From assembly GCF_014892575.1 (NCBI RefSeq), contig NZ_JADBGI010000003.1:211915-275914 (forward strand): a stretch of 64,000 bases of DNA, read 5' to 3'. This stretch comes from Nocardiopsis coralli (GTDB lineage Bacteria > Actinomycetota > Actinomycetes > Streptosporangiales > Streptosporangiaceae). The stretch's first letter is position 1. Each line of letters begins with the position of its first letter. Below are positions 26,700 through 34,663 of this stretch, piece after piece. The position numbers and the translations under genes are program-made. The notes under the pieces were generated by a model that was given only the letters and a program-made list of their open reading frames with translations, ran no database searches and was not told the origin of the DNA.

Positions 26700-27554
26700 A
26701 TGAGCAGGAGACACAGCCCCACCGTCCGAAGGCGCCGCCTGTCCGCCGTGCTCCGCCAGCTCAGACGAGACCACGGCTCCACCCTGGAGACCGTCACCGC
26801 TGACCTCGAATGGTCACGGGGCCGCTTGGCCCACATGGAAGGCAATAAGTGGACGCGCCCCGACGTGGGCAACATCCGTCAGTTGCTGGACCACTACGGG
26901 GTCGAGGGCGGCGAGCGGGAAGCGATCCTCTCCCTGGCCCGTCAGGCACGGGAGAAGGGGTGGTGGACCCGGTTCAAGGACGTGTTCGGTTCCGATCCCC
27001 TGGTGGGCTTCGAGTCCGAGGCATCGATGATCTCGACCTACCAGCCCATCGTCGTCCCCGGGCTGCTCCAGACCGAGGGGTATGCGGCCGCGATCGCGCG
27101 GGCTACCCCAACAGAGCCGGCCGTGGGGGTCGACCGGCGCGTGGAGGCCCGGATGGCCCGTAATGAGGTGCTCATCGGTGAGGGAGCGCCGACGGTGCGG
27201 GCCGTCATCGACGAGTCCGCGCTCCACCGCATCCCTGTCGAGGGCGGGGTTGCGGAAGGGCAGATCCGGCACCTGATCGAACAGGCGGAGGATGCGGACG
27301 CCGACGTCACCGTCCAGGTCCTGCCGTTCTCCGCAGGACTGCACCCCGGGATCGCCGGCTCGTTCGTCGTGCTGGATTTCCCGGATGCACTGGACGCCCC
27401 GGTCGTGTACCTGGAGCCCCGCACCGATGGCCTGTTCCTGGAGGGACCGCAGGAGGTCGCCGCGTACCGGTCGGTGTTCGACGGGCTGCAGGAGCTGGCC
27501 TTGTCGCAGGCCGAGTCCGTGCGCAGGATGAAGAGCATCCACGACGGCCTCTAG
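26700..27554 (+). CDS. HTH (XRE-type) regulator with DUF5753 domain
   Basis: 284 residues, ATG 26700 after AAGGAGAGG. The N-terminal helix-turn-helix spans about 13-60 (LSAVLRQLRRDHGSTLETV, then WSRGRLAHMEGNKW). The remainder is a DUF5753 domain, recognised by ISTYQPIVVPGLLQTEGYAAA and by LEPRTDGLFLEG near the C-terminus. These proteins are very common in Streptomyces relatives and usually sit next to DUF397 genes, as here. They are thought to be pairs affecting development and antibiotic production. Confidence 0.9.
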   Translation: MSRRHSPTVRRRRLSAVLRQLRRDHGSTLETVTADLEWSRGRLAHMEGNKWTRPDVGNIRQLLDHYGVEGGEREAILSLARQAREKGWWTRFKDVFGSDPLVGFESEASMISTYQPIVVPGLLQTEGYAAAIARATPTEPAVGVDRRVEARMARNEVLIGEGAPTVRAVIDESALHRIPVEGGVAEGQIRHLIEQAEDADADVTVQVLPFSAGLHPGIAGSFVVLDFPDALDAPVVYLEPRTDGLFLEGPQEVAAYRSVFDGLQELALSQAESVRRMKSIHDGL

Positions 27555-27604
27555 AACGGCCCTCGGATGTGTCGGCCCACCGAGCCCGGAGGACTGCGTT
27601 TCAG

Positions 27605-27655
27605 GCCCCGGGGAGCGAGTGGCGAGCGCTGCTGAAGACACTGCATCACGGGTAA
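27605..27655 (+). pseudogene. remnant 3' end of a DUF397 gene
   Basis: The frame CCG GGG AGC GAG TGG CGA GCG encodes PGSEWRALLKTLHHG followed by TAA. Its first 28 bp (27607-27634) are identical to 27848-27875 in the intact DUF397 gene. The rest of a DUF397 reading frame is missing between 27555 and here. It is most simply a deletion remnant of a tandem DUF397 duplication. Confidence 0.65.
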
Positions 27656-27704
27656 GTCCAGTACAGGCACGACCCCAGCCACCTCCCACTGAAGGGTCCC
27701 GACC

Positions 27705-27896
27705 ATGCCCGCCACCGAAGACCCGCAGCTCGCCTTCCGCAAGAGCAGCTACAGCAACCCGTCGAACTGCGTCGAGTTCGCCGACGCACCCGGCGGCAAC
27801 GCCGCCGTCCGCGACTCCCAGAACCCCGAGCTCGGCCACCTCGATGTCCCGGGGAGCGAGTGGCGAGCGCTGCTGGGCGCGGTCCGGCAGAGCTGA
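27705..27896 (+). CDS. DUF397 domain protein
   Basis: 63 residues from ATG 27705. LAFRKSSYSNPSNCVEFAD is the standard DUF397 opening and VRDSQNPELGHLDVP with SEWRALLGAVR the standard end, so the full domain is present. DUF397 proteins are the small partners of HTH/DUF5753 proteins and probably bind them. The gene lies 150 bp after the HTH gene, separated by a broken DUF397 copy. Co-transcription is likely. Confidence 0.92.
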   Translation: MPATEDPQLAFRKSSYSNPSNCVEFADAPGGNAAVRDSQNPELGHLDVPGSEWRALLGAVRQS

Positions 27897-27991
27897 GCTC
27901 GCGCTCACCGCTCGCCGCTCACAACAACGGAACCCCGACGGAGGTCGTCTCCGTCGAGGCTCTGCTACGTCGGCGCAGCGGTCGCCCGGCG

Positions 27992-28483
27992 TCAGGCGTC
28001 GGGTGACCGCCCTTCCCAGCGGCGGTTCTGGGCGACCCTTTCCTCGGTCCGCAGCGCGGCATAAACAACAGTGGCCGGCCCGGTCAGCACCAGGACGAAC
28101 AGCAACAAGCCGATGTCGAGGTCGGTGCGGGTCCAGAACCCGATCGCCATCCAGAAAACCGCCAGCACCACCAGCAACGCCAGCGCCGTCCACGGAACAC
28201 GGTGCCCACCGAGGATCCGCGACAGGTACCGCCCCAGGGTTGCCAGAGGCGCGGCCACGACCCAGATCACGAACGGCGCCCCGGCGGCGAGCACCAGTAC
28301 GTAGAGGAACAGGTCCCCTGCGACAACCGTGTCATCGACAGAGGCCGAGACCACCGCGAGGAAGACCAGCGACAACACCGCCGCGCACACCGCGTAGGCC
28401 AGCAGCGCCGCCGGGATCGACCTCGTGTACCAGGGCCCCCGTTCCCGCCGGCCGCTCAACCCGTCGAACCCGTACATGCGCAC
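27992..28483 (-). CDS. integral membrane protein, four to five helices
   Basis: 163 residues from ATG 28483 (or ATG 28477). Hydrophobic segments include AALLAYAVCAAVLSLVFLAV, LFLYVLVLAAGAPFVIWVVA, ALALLVVLAVFWMAIGFW and IGLLLFVLVLTGPATVVYAA, with a basic N-terminus and a polar C-terminus. No family is recognised. It stands alone between the DUF397 gene and the PopR-like gene. Confidence 0.65.
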   Translation of the reverse strand: MRMYGFDGLSGRRERGPWYTRSIPAALLAYAVCAAVLSLVFLAVVSASVDDTVVAGDLFLYVLVLAAGAPFVIWVVAAPLATLGRYLSRILGGHRVPWTALALLVVLAVFWMAIGFWTRTDLDIGLLLFVLVLTGPATVVYAALRTEERVAQNRRWEGRSPDA

Positions 28484-28773
28484 CCCCAGGAAGCTGACGT
28501 GGGGAGACTACCCGGAGCACGTTAACGATCACGGAGTGGACACGGTTCCGGCCGGGTGGGACCGCGGAACCGGGTGGGGCCGGGCGCCGACCCGCACGCC
28601 TCCCCTTCTGCCGTCGGCAGAAGCCGGCCCACTCCCCCTGCCCACGCTCCGCCCCGGCGCATAGGCTCGAAGGACGACGTCCGCGCCGAGACCGCCGACG
28701 GTGCCGAACACGCCGCCACGGCCACAGTGGCCACCACGGTCTCCACGGCCACCGCCGCCACCGGGAGGAACCG

Positions 28774-29262
28774 ATGTCCGACAGCGTCCTGCGCGATCTG
28801 GACCAGGCCCGTCGCGGCCCGCGCGCACAGCAGCCCGAGACCCGGCAACCCGAGGGCGGGCAGCCCGCGACCAGGCAACCAGGGAACGGGCGCCCCGAGC
28901 CGCAGCGGCCCGAAACCCCGCGGTCCGACGACCCGCTCATGCGCGACCTCATCGGCGAACTCCTGCGCCGCGCCCGCACCGAGCAGCGCCGCACCCTGCG
29001 CGAGGTCGCCGAGGACGCCCAGGTCTCGCTCCCCTACCTCTCGGAGATCGAGCGCGGACGCAAGGAGGCCTCCTCCGAGGTGCTCGCCGCCGTCTACCGC
29101 TCCCTGGGCCTGTCGCTGACCGACGTGCTCGCCGAGCTCTACCACCGCGCGGCCCCGATCCGCCTCGCGCGCACCGGCAGCTACCAGGTCGCACCGATGC
29201 CGCAGCAGACACCAACGACCCAGCCGGCCCGGCAGGCGCAGGTGCTCTCGCTCGCCGCCTGA
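28774..29262 (+). CDS. PopR/ClgR-like XRE regulator of clpP genes
   Basis: 162 residues. A disordered Gln/Pro/Arg-rich N-terminus (1-50) precedes an XRE helix-turn-helix (about 63-115) with TLREVAEDAQVSLPYLSEIE and GRKEASSEVLAAVYRSLGL, the pattern of ClgR/PopR. The protein ends in SLAA; ClgR and PopR carry C-terminal Ala degrons that let ClpP proteases destroy them. It converges on a two-gene clpP operon, as expected for PopR control of clpP3/clpP4 in Streptomyces. ATG 28774 follows GGGAGGA. PopR and ClgR cannot be told apart here. Confidence 0.78.
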   Translation: MSDSVLRDLDQARRGPRAQQPETRQPEGGQPATRQPGNGRPEPQRPETPRSDDPLMRDLIGELLRRARTEQRRTLREVAEDAQVSLPYLSEIERGRKEASSEVLAAVYRSLGLSLTDVLAELYHRAAPIRLARTGSYQVAPMPQQTPTTQPARQAQVLSLAA

Positions 29263-29342
29263 CCCCGGACGCCCGATGCGGCCCGGCCCTCCGCGGTCCG
29301 GGCCGCACGTGTTCCGCCCCCGTCGGGCCACCTGTCCCCCGA

Positions 29343-29398
29343 GGATCTTGCTACCAGAGCCGACTTCAGCGCCGATATTGGCTCCAGTAGCAAGATCC
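29343..29398. repeat. hairpin repeat element, copy 1 (bidirectional terminator-like)
   Basis: A 12-bp perfect stem (GGATCTTGCTAC with GTAGCAAGATCC), a CA/CA internal loop, a second 5-bp stem (GAGCC with GGCTC) and an 18-nt loop. A second copy lies at 49066-49125 with 16 of 18 loop bases identical. Both copies lie between convergent genes, here popR-like and clpP. Confidence 0.85.
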
Positions 29399-29433
29399 CC
29401 GGGCATTGGCACCGTGCTCCCCACGTGCCCCCG

Positions 29434-30051
29434 TCAGGCCGCGGCGGGTTCCGGGGTGATCTCCGGGACCGAGACGATGCCGTCGACGATCCCGTACGCC
29501 TCGGCCTCCTCGGCGGTGAAGAACCGGTCCCGGTCGGTGTCGGCCCGCAGGCGCTCGGTCGACTGCCCCGTGTGCCGCGCCAGGATCCCCTCGACCTGCG
29601 CCCGGATCCGCAGCACCTCCTCCGCCTGGATCTCCAGGTCGGCGGCCACGCCCTGCCCCTCCGCGGAGGGCTGGTGCAGCAGGACCCTCGCGTGCTCCAG
29701 CGCCATCCGCTTGCCGGGCGCACCGGCCGCGAGCAGCACCGCCGCGGCCGAGGCCGCCTGGCCCATGCACACGGTCGACACGTCGGCGCGCACGAACCGC
29801 ATCGTGTCGTAGATGGCGGTCAGCGCGGTGTTCGAGCCGCCGGGCGAGTTGATGTAGAGCTGGATGTCGGTGTCGCTGCTCTCGTGGTCCAGGTGCAGCA
29901 GCTGCGCCATGACCACGTTCGCGACGTCGTCGTCGATGGGCGTTCCCAGGAAGATGATGCGTTCCGACAGCAGTCGGCTGAACACGTCGTAGGAACGCTC
30001 CCCCTTGGGCGTGCTCTCCACGACGGTCGGGATGGTGTAACGGCCGCTCAT
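29434..30051 (-). CDS. clpP: ATP-dependent Clp protease proteolytic subunit (second gene)
   Basis: 205 residues from ATG 30051, overlapping the first clpP by 4 bp (ATGA). The serine-protease triad is visible: Ser101 in MGQAASAAA, His126 in [12 protein letters not shown] and Asp175 in [27 protein letters not shown] is the family's oxyanion region. It forms the mixed ClpP barrel with the upstream subunit and works with ClpX or ClpC ATPases. The pairing with a PopR-like regulator suggests the inducible clpP3/clpP4 pair rather than the essential clpP1/clpP2. That assignment is inference. Confidence 0.93.
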   Translation of the reverse strand: MSGRYTIPTVVESTPKGERSYDVFSRLLSERIIFLGTPIDDDVANVVMAQLLHLDHESSDTDIQLYINSPGGSNTALTAIYDTMRFVRADVSTVCMGQAASAAAVLLAAGAPGKRMALEHARVLLHQPSAEGQGVAADLEIQAEEVLRIRAQVEGILARHTGQSTERLRADTDRDRFFTAEEAEAYGIVDGIVSVPEITPEPAAA

Positions 30052-30710
30052 CGGGTTCCTCCCCGTCCGGTGCTGAAGCCGGGCGCGTGCGCGCCCAGGC
30101 GCGGTCCGACCCCGCCGAGTTCGCCGACGCCGCTCACGACCTCGTCCACGAACCCGTACTCGCGGGCCTGCTCGGCGGTGAACCACGCGTCGCGGTGCTG
30201 GTCGGCGGCGATGCGTTCCTCGGTCTGTCCGGTGTGCTCGGCGATGAGGCCGACCATGGTCTGCCTGGTGTGCGCGAGGTTGTCGGCCTGGATGGCGATG
30301 TCGGCGGCGGTCCCGCTGATGCCGCCGGAGGGCTGGTGCATCATCACGCGGGAGTTCGGCAGCGCGAACCGCTTGCCGGGTGTGCCGGTGCAGAGCAGGA
30401 ACTGCCCCATGCTGGCGGCCACGCCCATACCGACGGTGGAGACGTCGTTGGGCACGAAGTTCATCGTGTCGTAAATGGCCATCCCCGCGGTGATCACGCC
30501 CCCGGGGCTGTTGATCGCCAGAGTGATGTCCCGGTGCGGGTCCTCGTCGGCGAGCAGCATGAGCTGTGCACACACACGGTTGGCGCTGGCCTCGTCGACC
30601 TGGGTCCCCAGGAACACGATGCGGCTGCGCATGAGGCGCGCGGCGAGCTGGTCGTCGAAGGCGCCTTCCGTCCCCTCGGCCGAGGCGACGGGGGTCGATG
30701 CGGTGATCAC
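30048..30710 (-). CDS. clpP: ATP-dependent Clp protease proteolytic subunit (first gene)
   Basis: 220 residues from GTG 30710, chosen because GAAGGAGA precedes it; the longer in-frame start lacks a site. Ser100 (GVAASMGQ), His125 ([10 protein letters not shown]) and Asp174 (QHRDAWFT) make up the triad, with [18 protein letters not shown] before them. A propeptide-like Ala/Ser/Thr-rich N-terminus of about 18 residues precedes the barrel domain, and a Gly-rich tail follows it. It is the promoter-proximal gene of the two-gene clpP operon. Confidence 0.93.
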   Translation of the reverse strand: MITASTPVASAEGTEGAFDDQLAARLMRSRIVFLGTQVDEASANRVCAQLMLLADEDPHRDITLAINSPGGVITAGMAIYDTMNFVPNDVSTVGMGVAASMGQFLLCTGTPGKRFALPNSRVMMHQPSGGISGTAADIAIQADNLAHTRQTMVGLIAEHTGQTEERIAADQHRDAWFTAEQAREYGFVDEVVSGVGELGGVGPRLGAHAPGFSTGRGGTR

Positions 30711-30798
30711 GGTGGTCTCCTTCCCCCGGCCGCGGTTCCGGGCCGGTTCCCCTCCAGCCTGCGTCCGGGAGGACCACTGGGGCCACGGTTTCGGCCTG

Positions 30799-30812
30799 GG
30801 GCAGATCTGCCC
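30799..30812. promoter_or_regulatory. perfect palindrome upstream of the clpP operon
   Basis: GGGCAGATCTGCCC is a perfect 14-bp palindrome about 90 bp upstream of the first clpP start. On the minus strand TTGACA (+ strand 30904-30909) lies further upstream as a possible -35 without a good -10. It is a candidate binding site for the PopR/ClgR-like protein at 28774-29262. The rest of 30711-30986 shows no gene. Confidence 0.45.
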
Positions 30813-30986
30813 ACGGCAGAGCCACAATTCGGCGCTACGGCCGCCTGTTCAGGTCGGACCGAATCGGTGAACCGTGCGCGGGAAGAAAGGGACCCTTGAT
30901 GCGGTTGTCAATGTGGGGTAACGAAGGCGCCAAGGGGAAGACTCATGTCTCTCGGCGGGTCGGTCCGGCGCAACCGAACCGGCGGC

Positions 30987-31463
30987 TCAGGTCTCGTCGA
31001 GGGCCTCGCGGAGGTCGTGGAGGAGCGTGATCACCATCGGGCGCATCGCCGGCCGTATGGCGTCGAAGACCCGGCGCTGTTTTGCCTCCATGTCACCGCG
31101 TGCGAGGGCGAGCACCCGCTCGCCGTCCTCGGTGATGGTGACCACGGTGCTGCGTTCGTCCCGCTCCGACCTGCGGCGCGCCATCAGGCCGCGGCGCTCG
31201 AGCTGTTGGATCATGCGCGTGGCCGACGGGGACGACACCCCCACCATCTGGGCGACGGCCCCGACGCTGGGTCCGTCCATGCCCCGGACCGCCTCCATGA
31301 GGAGGGCCTGGGTGAGGGTGAGCTCCTCGCCGCCGCGGTGTCCGTGCCCGCTACGGGATCGTGCGTGTATGGCCGCATTGATCAGTTCGGTCCACGCACG
31401 CTGGAACTCTTCGAGTTCACGGTTGTGCTGCTCCGCACTGGATTCGTGGGCTTCGTCGGGCAC
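30987..31463 (-). CDS. MarR-family repressor
   Basis: 158 residues from GTG 31463 with GAGGA upstream. The winged helix-turn-helix is complete: LTQALLMEAVRGM, then GAVAQMVGVSSPSATRMIQQL for the recognition helix, then GLMARRRSERDERSTVVTIT for the wing with the conserved DxR. Dimerisation helices are at both ends. The gene is divergent from the Mrp antiporter operon, and the intergenic region has a MarR-type palindrome over the mrp promoter. Repression of mrp and of itself is the natural reading. Confidence 0.9.
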   Translation of the reverse strand: MPDEAHESSAEQHNRELEEFQRAWTELINAAIHARSRSGHGHRGGEELTLTQALLMEAVRGMDGPSVGAVAQMVGVSSPSATRMIQQLERRGLMARRRSERDERSTVVTITEDGERVLALARGDMEAKQRRVFDAIRPAMRPMVITLLHDLREALDET

Positions 31464-31516
31464 GGGACGGTCCTCGCAGGCAGAAGGTCCGGCGGACCCC
31501 GGGTCCGCGCGGCGGT

Positions 31517-31561
31517 TTGACGCTTGTATAGTCTAGCTATTAAATAGCTTGCGCACGCAAG
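31517..31561 (+). promoter_or_regulatory. mrp promoter with overlapping MarR-type palindromes
   Basis: TTGACG (31517-31522) and TAAATA (31541-31546) are 18 bp apart and face the mrp operon. AGCTATTAAATAGCT (31535-31549), a 7+1+7 palindrome, covers the -10, and CTTGCGCACGCAAG (31548-31561), a second inverted repeat, follows at once. Binding there would block transcription. A 5' leader of about 140 bp would precede mrpA. Confidence 0.65.
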
Positions 31562-31699
31562 TTCAGGAAGACACACGCCCCCGCAAGCCGCAGTGACGCC
31601 CCGTCCACCTCTCCGGTTGTGGTCGTAACGGTCTGCTGCAGGGGCAGTGGACGTCCGCCCGGAACTCGGGTGGGCCCGGACCGGTCCGGGAGGGGCGCA

Positions 31700-34663
31700 T
31701 TGACAACAGTGCTAGTGGCGCATTTCATCGCTGCGGCGGTCGCGCCCTTACTGGTGCGCCGGTGGGGCCGTAACGCCTTCCTCGCGCTCGCGGTGGTCCC
31801 CGGACTCTCCACCGTCTGGGCCTTCTTCCAACTCCCGACCGTCCTCGACGGCGGTGAGCTGACCACGTCCTACGCATGGGCACCGGAGTTCTCGTTCCGG
31901 CTCGGCATGCACATGGACGCGCTCGGCCTGCTGATGACCCTCATCGCGGCCGGCGTCGGAACGCTCATCCTCATCTACTGCGCGCGGTACTTCAGCGACT
32001 CCGAACCCGGCCTCGGCCGCTTCGCGGGTGTGTTCGTCGCGTTCGCGGGCGCCATGCTCGGGCTCGTCCTCGCCGACGACCTCATCCAGCTCTTCATCTA
32101 CTGGGAGCTGACCACGGTCTTCTCCTACCTGCTGGTCGGGCACAGCACCGAGCTGAAGGAGAGCCGCCGCGCCGCCATGACGGCGCTGACAGTCACCACC
32201 CTCGGCGGGCTCGCGATGCTCGTCGGCATGATCATGCTCGGCGAGACCGCCGGGACCTACGTGATCGCCGAGATCGTCGAGGCGCCGCCCAGCGGACCGC
32301 TCATCAACGCCGCGCTCGTGCTGATCATGATCGGCGCGATGTCGAAGTCGGCGCTGTTCCCGTTCAGCCTCTGGTTGCCCGCCGCCATGCGCGCCCCCAC
32401 GCCGGTCTCGGGTTACCTGCACGCCGCGGCGATGGTCAAGGCCGGTGTCTACCTGGTCGCCCGCCTCACCCCCGCCTTCGAGGGCGTGGCCGTGTGGCAG
32501 ACCATGGCGGTCTTCTTCGGTGTCCTGACCATGGTGCTCGGCGGTTGGAAGGCCCTGCGCCAGACCGACCTCAAGCTCGTCCTGGCCTCCGGCACCATCA
32601 GCCAGCTGGGCTTCCTCATCGCCCTGCTCGGCACCGGGAACCAGTACGCCGCCCTCGCCGGCATCTCCATGCTGCTGGCGCACACGCTGTTCAAGGCGCC
32701 GCTGTTCCTCGTGGTCGGCATCATCGACCACAGCACCGGGACACGCGACATCCGCAAGCTCTCCGGGCTGCGCAGCTCCATGCCGGGCACCTTCTGGGTC
32801 TCGGTCGTGGCGGCCGCGTCCATGGCCGGGCTCCCGCCCACCCTGGGCTTCGCCGCCAAGGAGCTGGCCTTCGGCGCCTACGTCGGCGGCGGGTTCCTCG
32901 ACACGGTGGTGCTGGCCGGCCTCGTCCTGGGCTCCACGTTCACCGTGGCCTACAGCCTCCGGTTCCTGTGGGGCGCCTTCTCCACCAAGGAGAACGTGCC
33001 CGAGACCCACGTGCACGCGCCCGGGCCGCTCTTCCTGGCCCCGGCCGTGGTGCTGGCCGCGCTCAGCCTCATCGGCGGACTGGTCTCCTCCCAGATGGAC
33101 CCGTTCTTCGCCCTGTACGCCGACACCGTCGAGCCCCTGGGCCCCGGCGGGTACGAGGCGCACCTGGCGCTCTGGCACGGGTGGGAGCTGCCGCTGCTCA
33201 TGTCGGCGATCGCGCTCGCCGGCGGTGGGCTGCTGTTCTGGTTCAGCGACGCCGTGGAACGCGTCAACCGCGCCATGGCCCTCGTCGACGCCGACCGCGT
33301 CTACCGCCGGATGCTCGCCGGGCTGGACAACCTCGCCCTGCAGGCGACCGGCGCCACCCAGCGCGGTTCGCTGCCGGTCTACCTCGGCACGATCCTGGTC
33401 GTGCTGGTCGTCGGTGCGGTGTGGCCGATCATCACCGGCCGCATCTGGGAGCTGCCCACGCCGGAACTGCGCCTGTGGGACACCCCGGTGCAGGTCATCC
33501 CGGCGGTCATCATGATCGTCACCGCCCTGGCCGCGGTGTTCGTCCGCCGCCGCCTCTACTCGGTGATCCTGGTCGGTATCAGCGGTTACGGCTGCGCCGC
33601 CCTGTTCTACCTGCAGGCCGCGCCCGACATCGCGCTCACCCAGTTCCTGGTCGAGACCGTCAGCCTGGTCGTGTTCGTGCTGGTGCTGCGGCGCCTGCCC
33701 ACGAACTTCTCGGCGCCCGCCCTGCGCGGCCGCCGCGTGTGGAACCTGACGATCGGTGCCGCCACCGGCCTGCTCGCCTCGTTCCTGACCTACTACTCGC
33801 TGGCCGCCCGCCAGGAGGAGTCGGTCGCGGTCGGGTACCCGGACGCCGCACGCGACGCCGGGGGCGAGAACCTCATCTCGGTGCTGCTGGTCGACGTCCG
33901 CGCCTGGGACACCATGGGCGAGATCTCCGTGCTGGCGGCCGCCGCTGCCGGTGTGGCCAGCCTGATGTTCCTGCGCCGCCGTCCGCAGCCGCGGAAGGTC
34001 CCCGGCGGTGTGATGGCCCTGTCGGTCACCTCCCCGCCGGAGCAGCCCAACGGCCACGGCAGCACGGACCTGGGCAGGATCTCGTTCGCCCCGACGTCCA
34101 TGCACGTCAAGCCGCAGTGGAACCGCACGTGGCTGCCGGGCGCCGACACCCTGCCGACCGAGCGCCGGTCGATCATCTTCGAGGTCGTCTCGCGCTTCCT
34201 CTTCCCGGTGATCATGGTGATCTCGGTGTACCTGCTGCTCACCGGCCACACGGCCGTCGGCGGCGGTTTCGCCGGAGGCATCGTGGCGGGCCTGGCGTTC
34301 ATCGTGCGTTACCTCGCAGGCGGCCGCTACGAGCTGTACTCCACCGCATGGGTGCAGCCCGGCGCGCTCATCGGTGCCGGTCTGGCCGTGGCCACCGGTA
34401 CGGGGCTCGCAGGCGCGTTCTTCGGCGACGCCATCCTCGCCGGGGCCCACGGGTACCTGGACTTCTGGATCCTGGGCGAGGCGCACGTCACCGTGTCCCT
34501 GTTCTTCGACATCGGCGTCTACCTGCTGGTGATCGGCCTGATCCTGGACATCCTCCGGAGCCTGGGCGCCCGCATCGACGAACAGATCGAACGGGACGCT
34601 GCGGAGGCCGACGAGGCGTCGCGGGCCGAGGCCACCAAGCGAGCCGAGGAGGTCACCTCGTGA
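31700..34663 (+). CDS. mrpA: Mrp Na+/H+ antiporter subunit A with fused subunit B
   Basis: 987 residues from TTG 31700, preceded by GGGAGGGG. Residues up to about 750 form the many-helix MrpA core related to NuoL, with the conserved IYWELTTVFSYLLVGH and SKSALFPFSLWLPAAMRAPTPVSGYLHAAAMVKAG proton-channel segments. From about 830 onward the sequence (SIIFEVVSRFLFPVIMVISVYLLLTGH and GGGFAGGIVAGLAFIVRYLAGG) is MrpB, fused at the C-terminus. The complex exchanges cytoplasmic Na+ for protons and supports growth in salt or alkali. First gene of a six-gene operon (A/B, C, D, E, F, G), coupled by GTGA to mrpC. Confidence 0.93.
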   Translation: MTTVLVAHFIAAAVAPLLVRRWGRNAFLALAVVPGLSTVWAFFQLPTVLDGGELTTSYAWAPEFSFRLGMHMDALGLLMTLIAAGVGTLILIYCARYFSDSEPGLGRFAGVFVAFAGAMLGLVLADDLIQLFIYWELTTVFSYLLVGHSTELKESRRAAMTALTVTTLGGLAMLVGMIMLGETAGTYVIAEIVEAPPSGPLINAALVLIMIGAMSKSALFPFSLWLPAAMRAPTPVSGYLHAAAMVKAGVYLVARLTPAFEGVAVWQTMAVFFGVLTMVLGGWKALRQTDLKLVLASGTISQLGFLIALLGTGNQYAALAGISMLLAHTLFKAPLFLVVGIIDHSTGTRDIRKLSGLRSSMPGTFWVSVVAAASMAGLPPTLGFAAKELAFGAYVGGGFLDTVVLAGLVLGSTFTVAYSLRFLWGAFSTKENVPETHVHAPGPLFLAPAVVLAALSLIGGLVSSQMDPFFALYADTVEPLGPGGYEAHLALWHGWELPLLMSAIALAGGGLLFWFSDAVERVNRAMALVDADRVYRRMLAGLDNLALQATGATQRGSLPVYLGTILVVLVVGAVWPIITGRIWELPTPELRLWDTPVQVIPAVIMIVTALAAVFVRRRLYSVILVGISGYGCAALFYLQAAPDIALTQFLVETVSLVVFVLVLRRLPTNFSAPALRGRRVWNLTIGAATGLLASFLTYYSLAARQEESVAVGYPDAARDAGGENLISVLLVDVRAWDTMGEISVLAAAAAGVASLMFLRRRPQPRKVPGGVMALSVTSPPEQPNGHGSTDLGRISFAPTSMHVKPQWNRTWLPGADTLPTERRSIIFEVVSRFLFPVIMVISVYLLLTGHTAVGGGFAGGIVAGLAFIVRYLAGGRYELYSTAWVQPGALIGAGLAVATGTGLAGAFFGDAILAGAHGYLDFWILGEAHVTVSLFFDIGVYLLVIGLILDILRSLGARIDEQIERDAAEADEASRAEATKRAEEVTS

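Noticed and set aside
29366-30825. A single long minus-strand frame of 463 codons across both clpP genes
   Set aside because: Only its 3' part is the real clpP; the upstream part is a shadow of the first clpP read out of frame, with Arg/His-rich composition.
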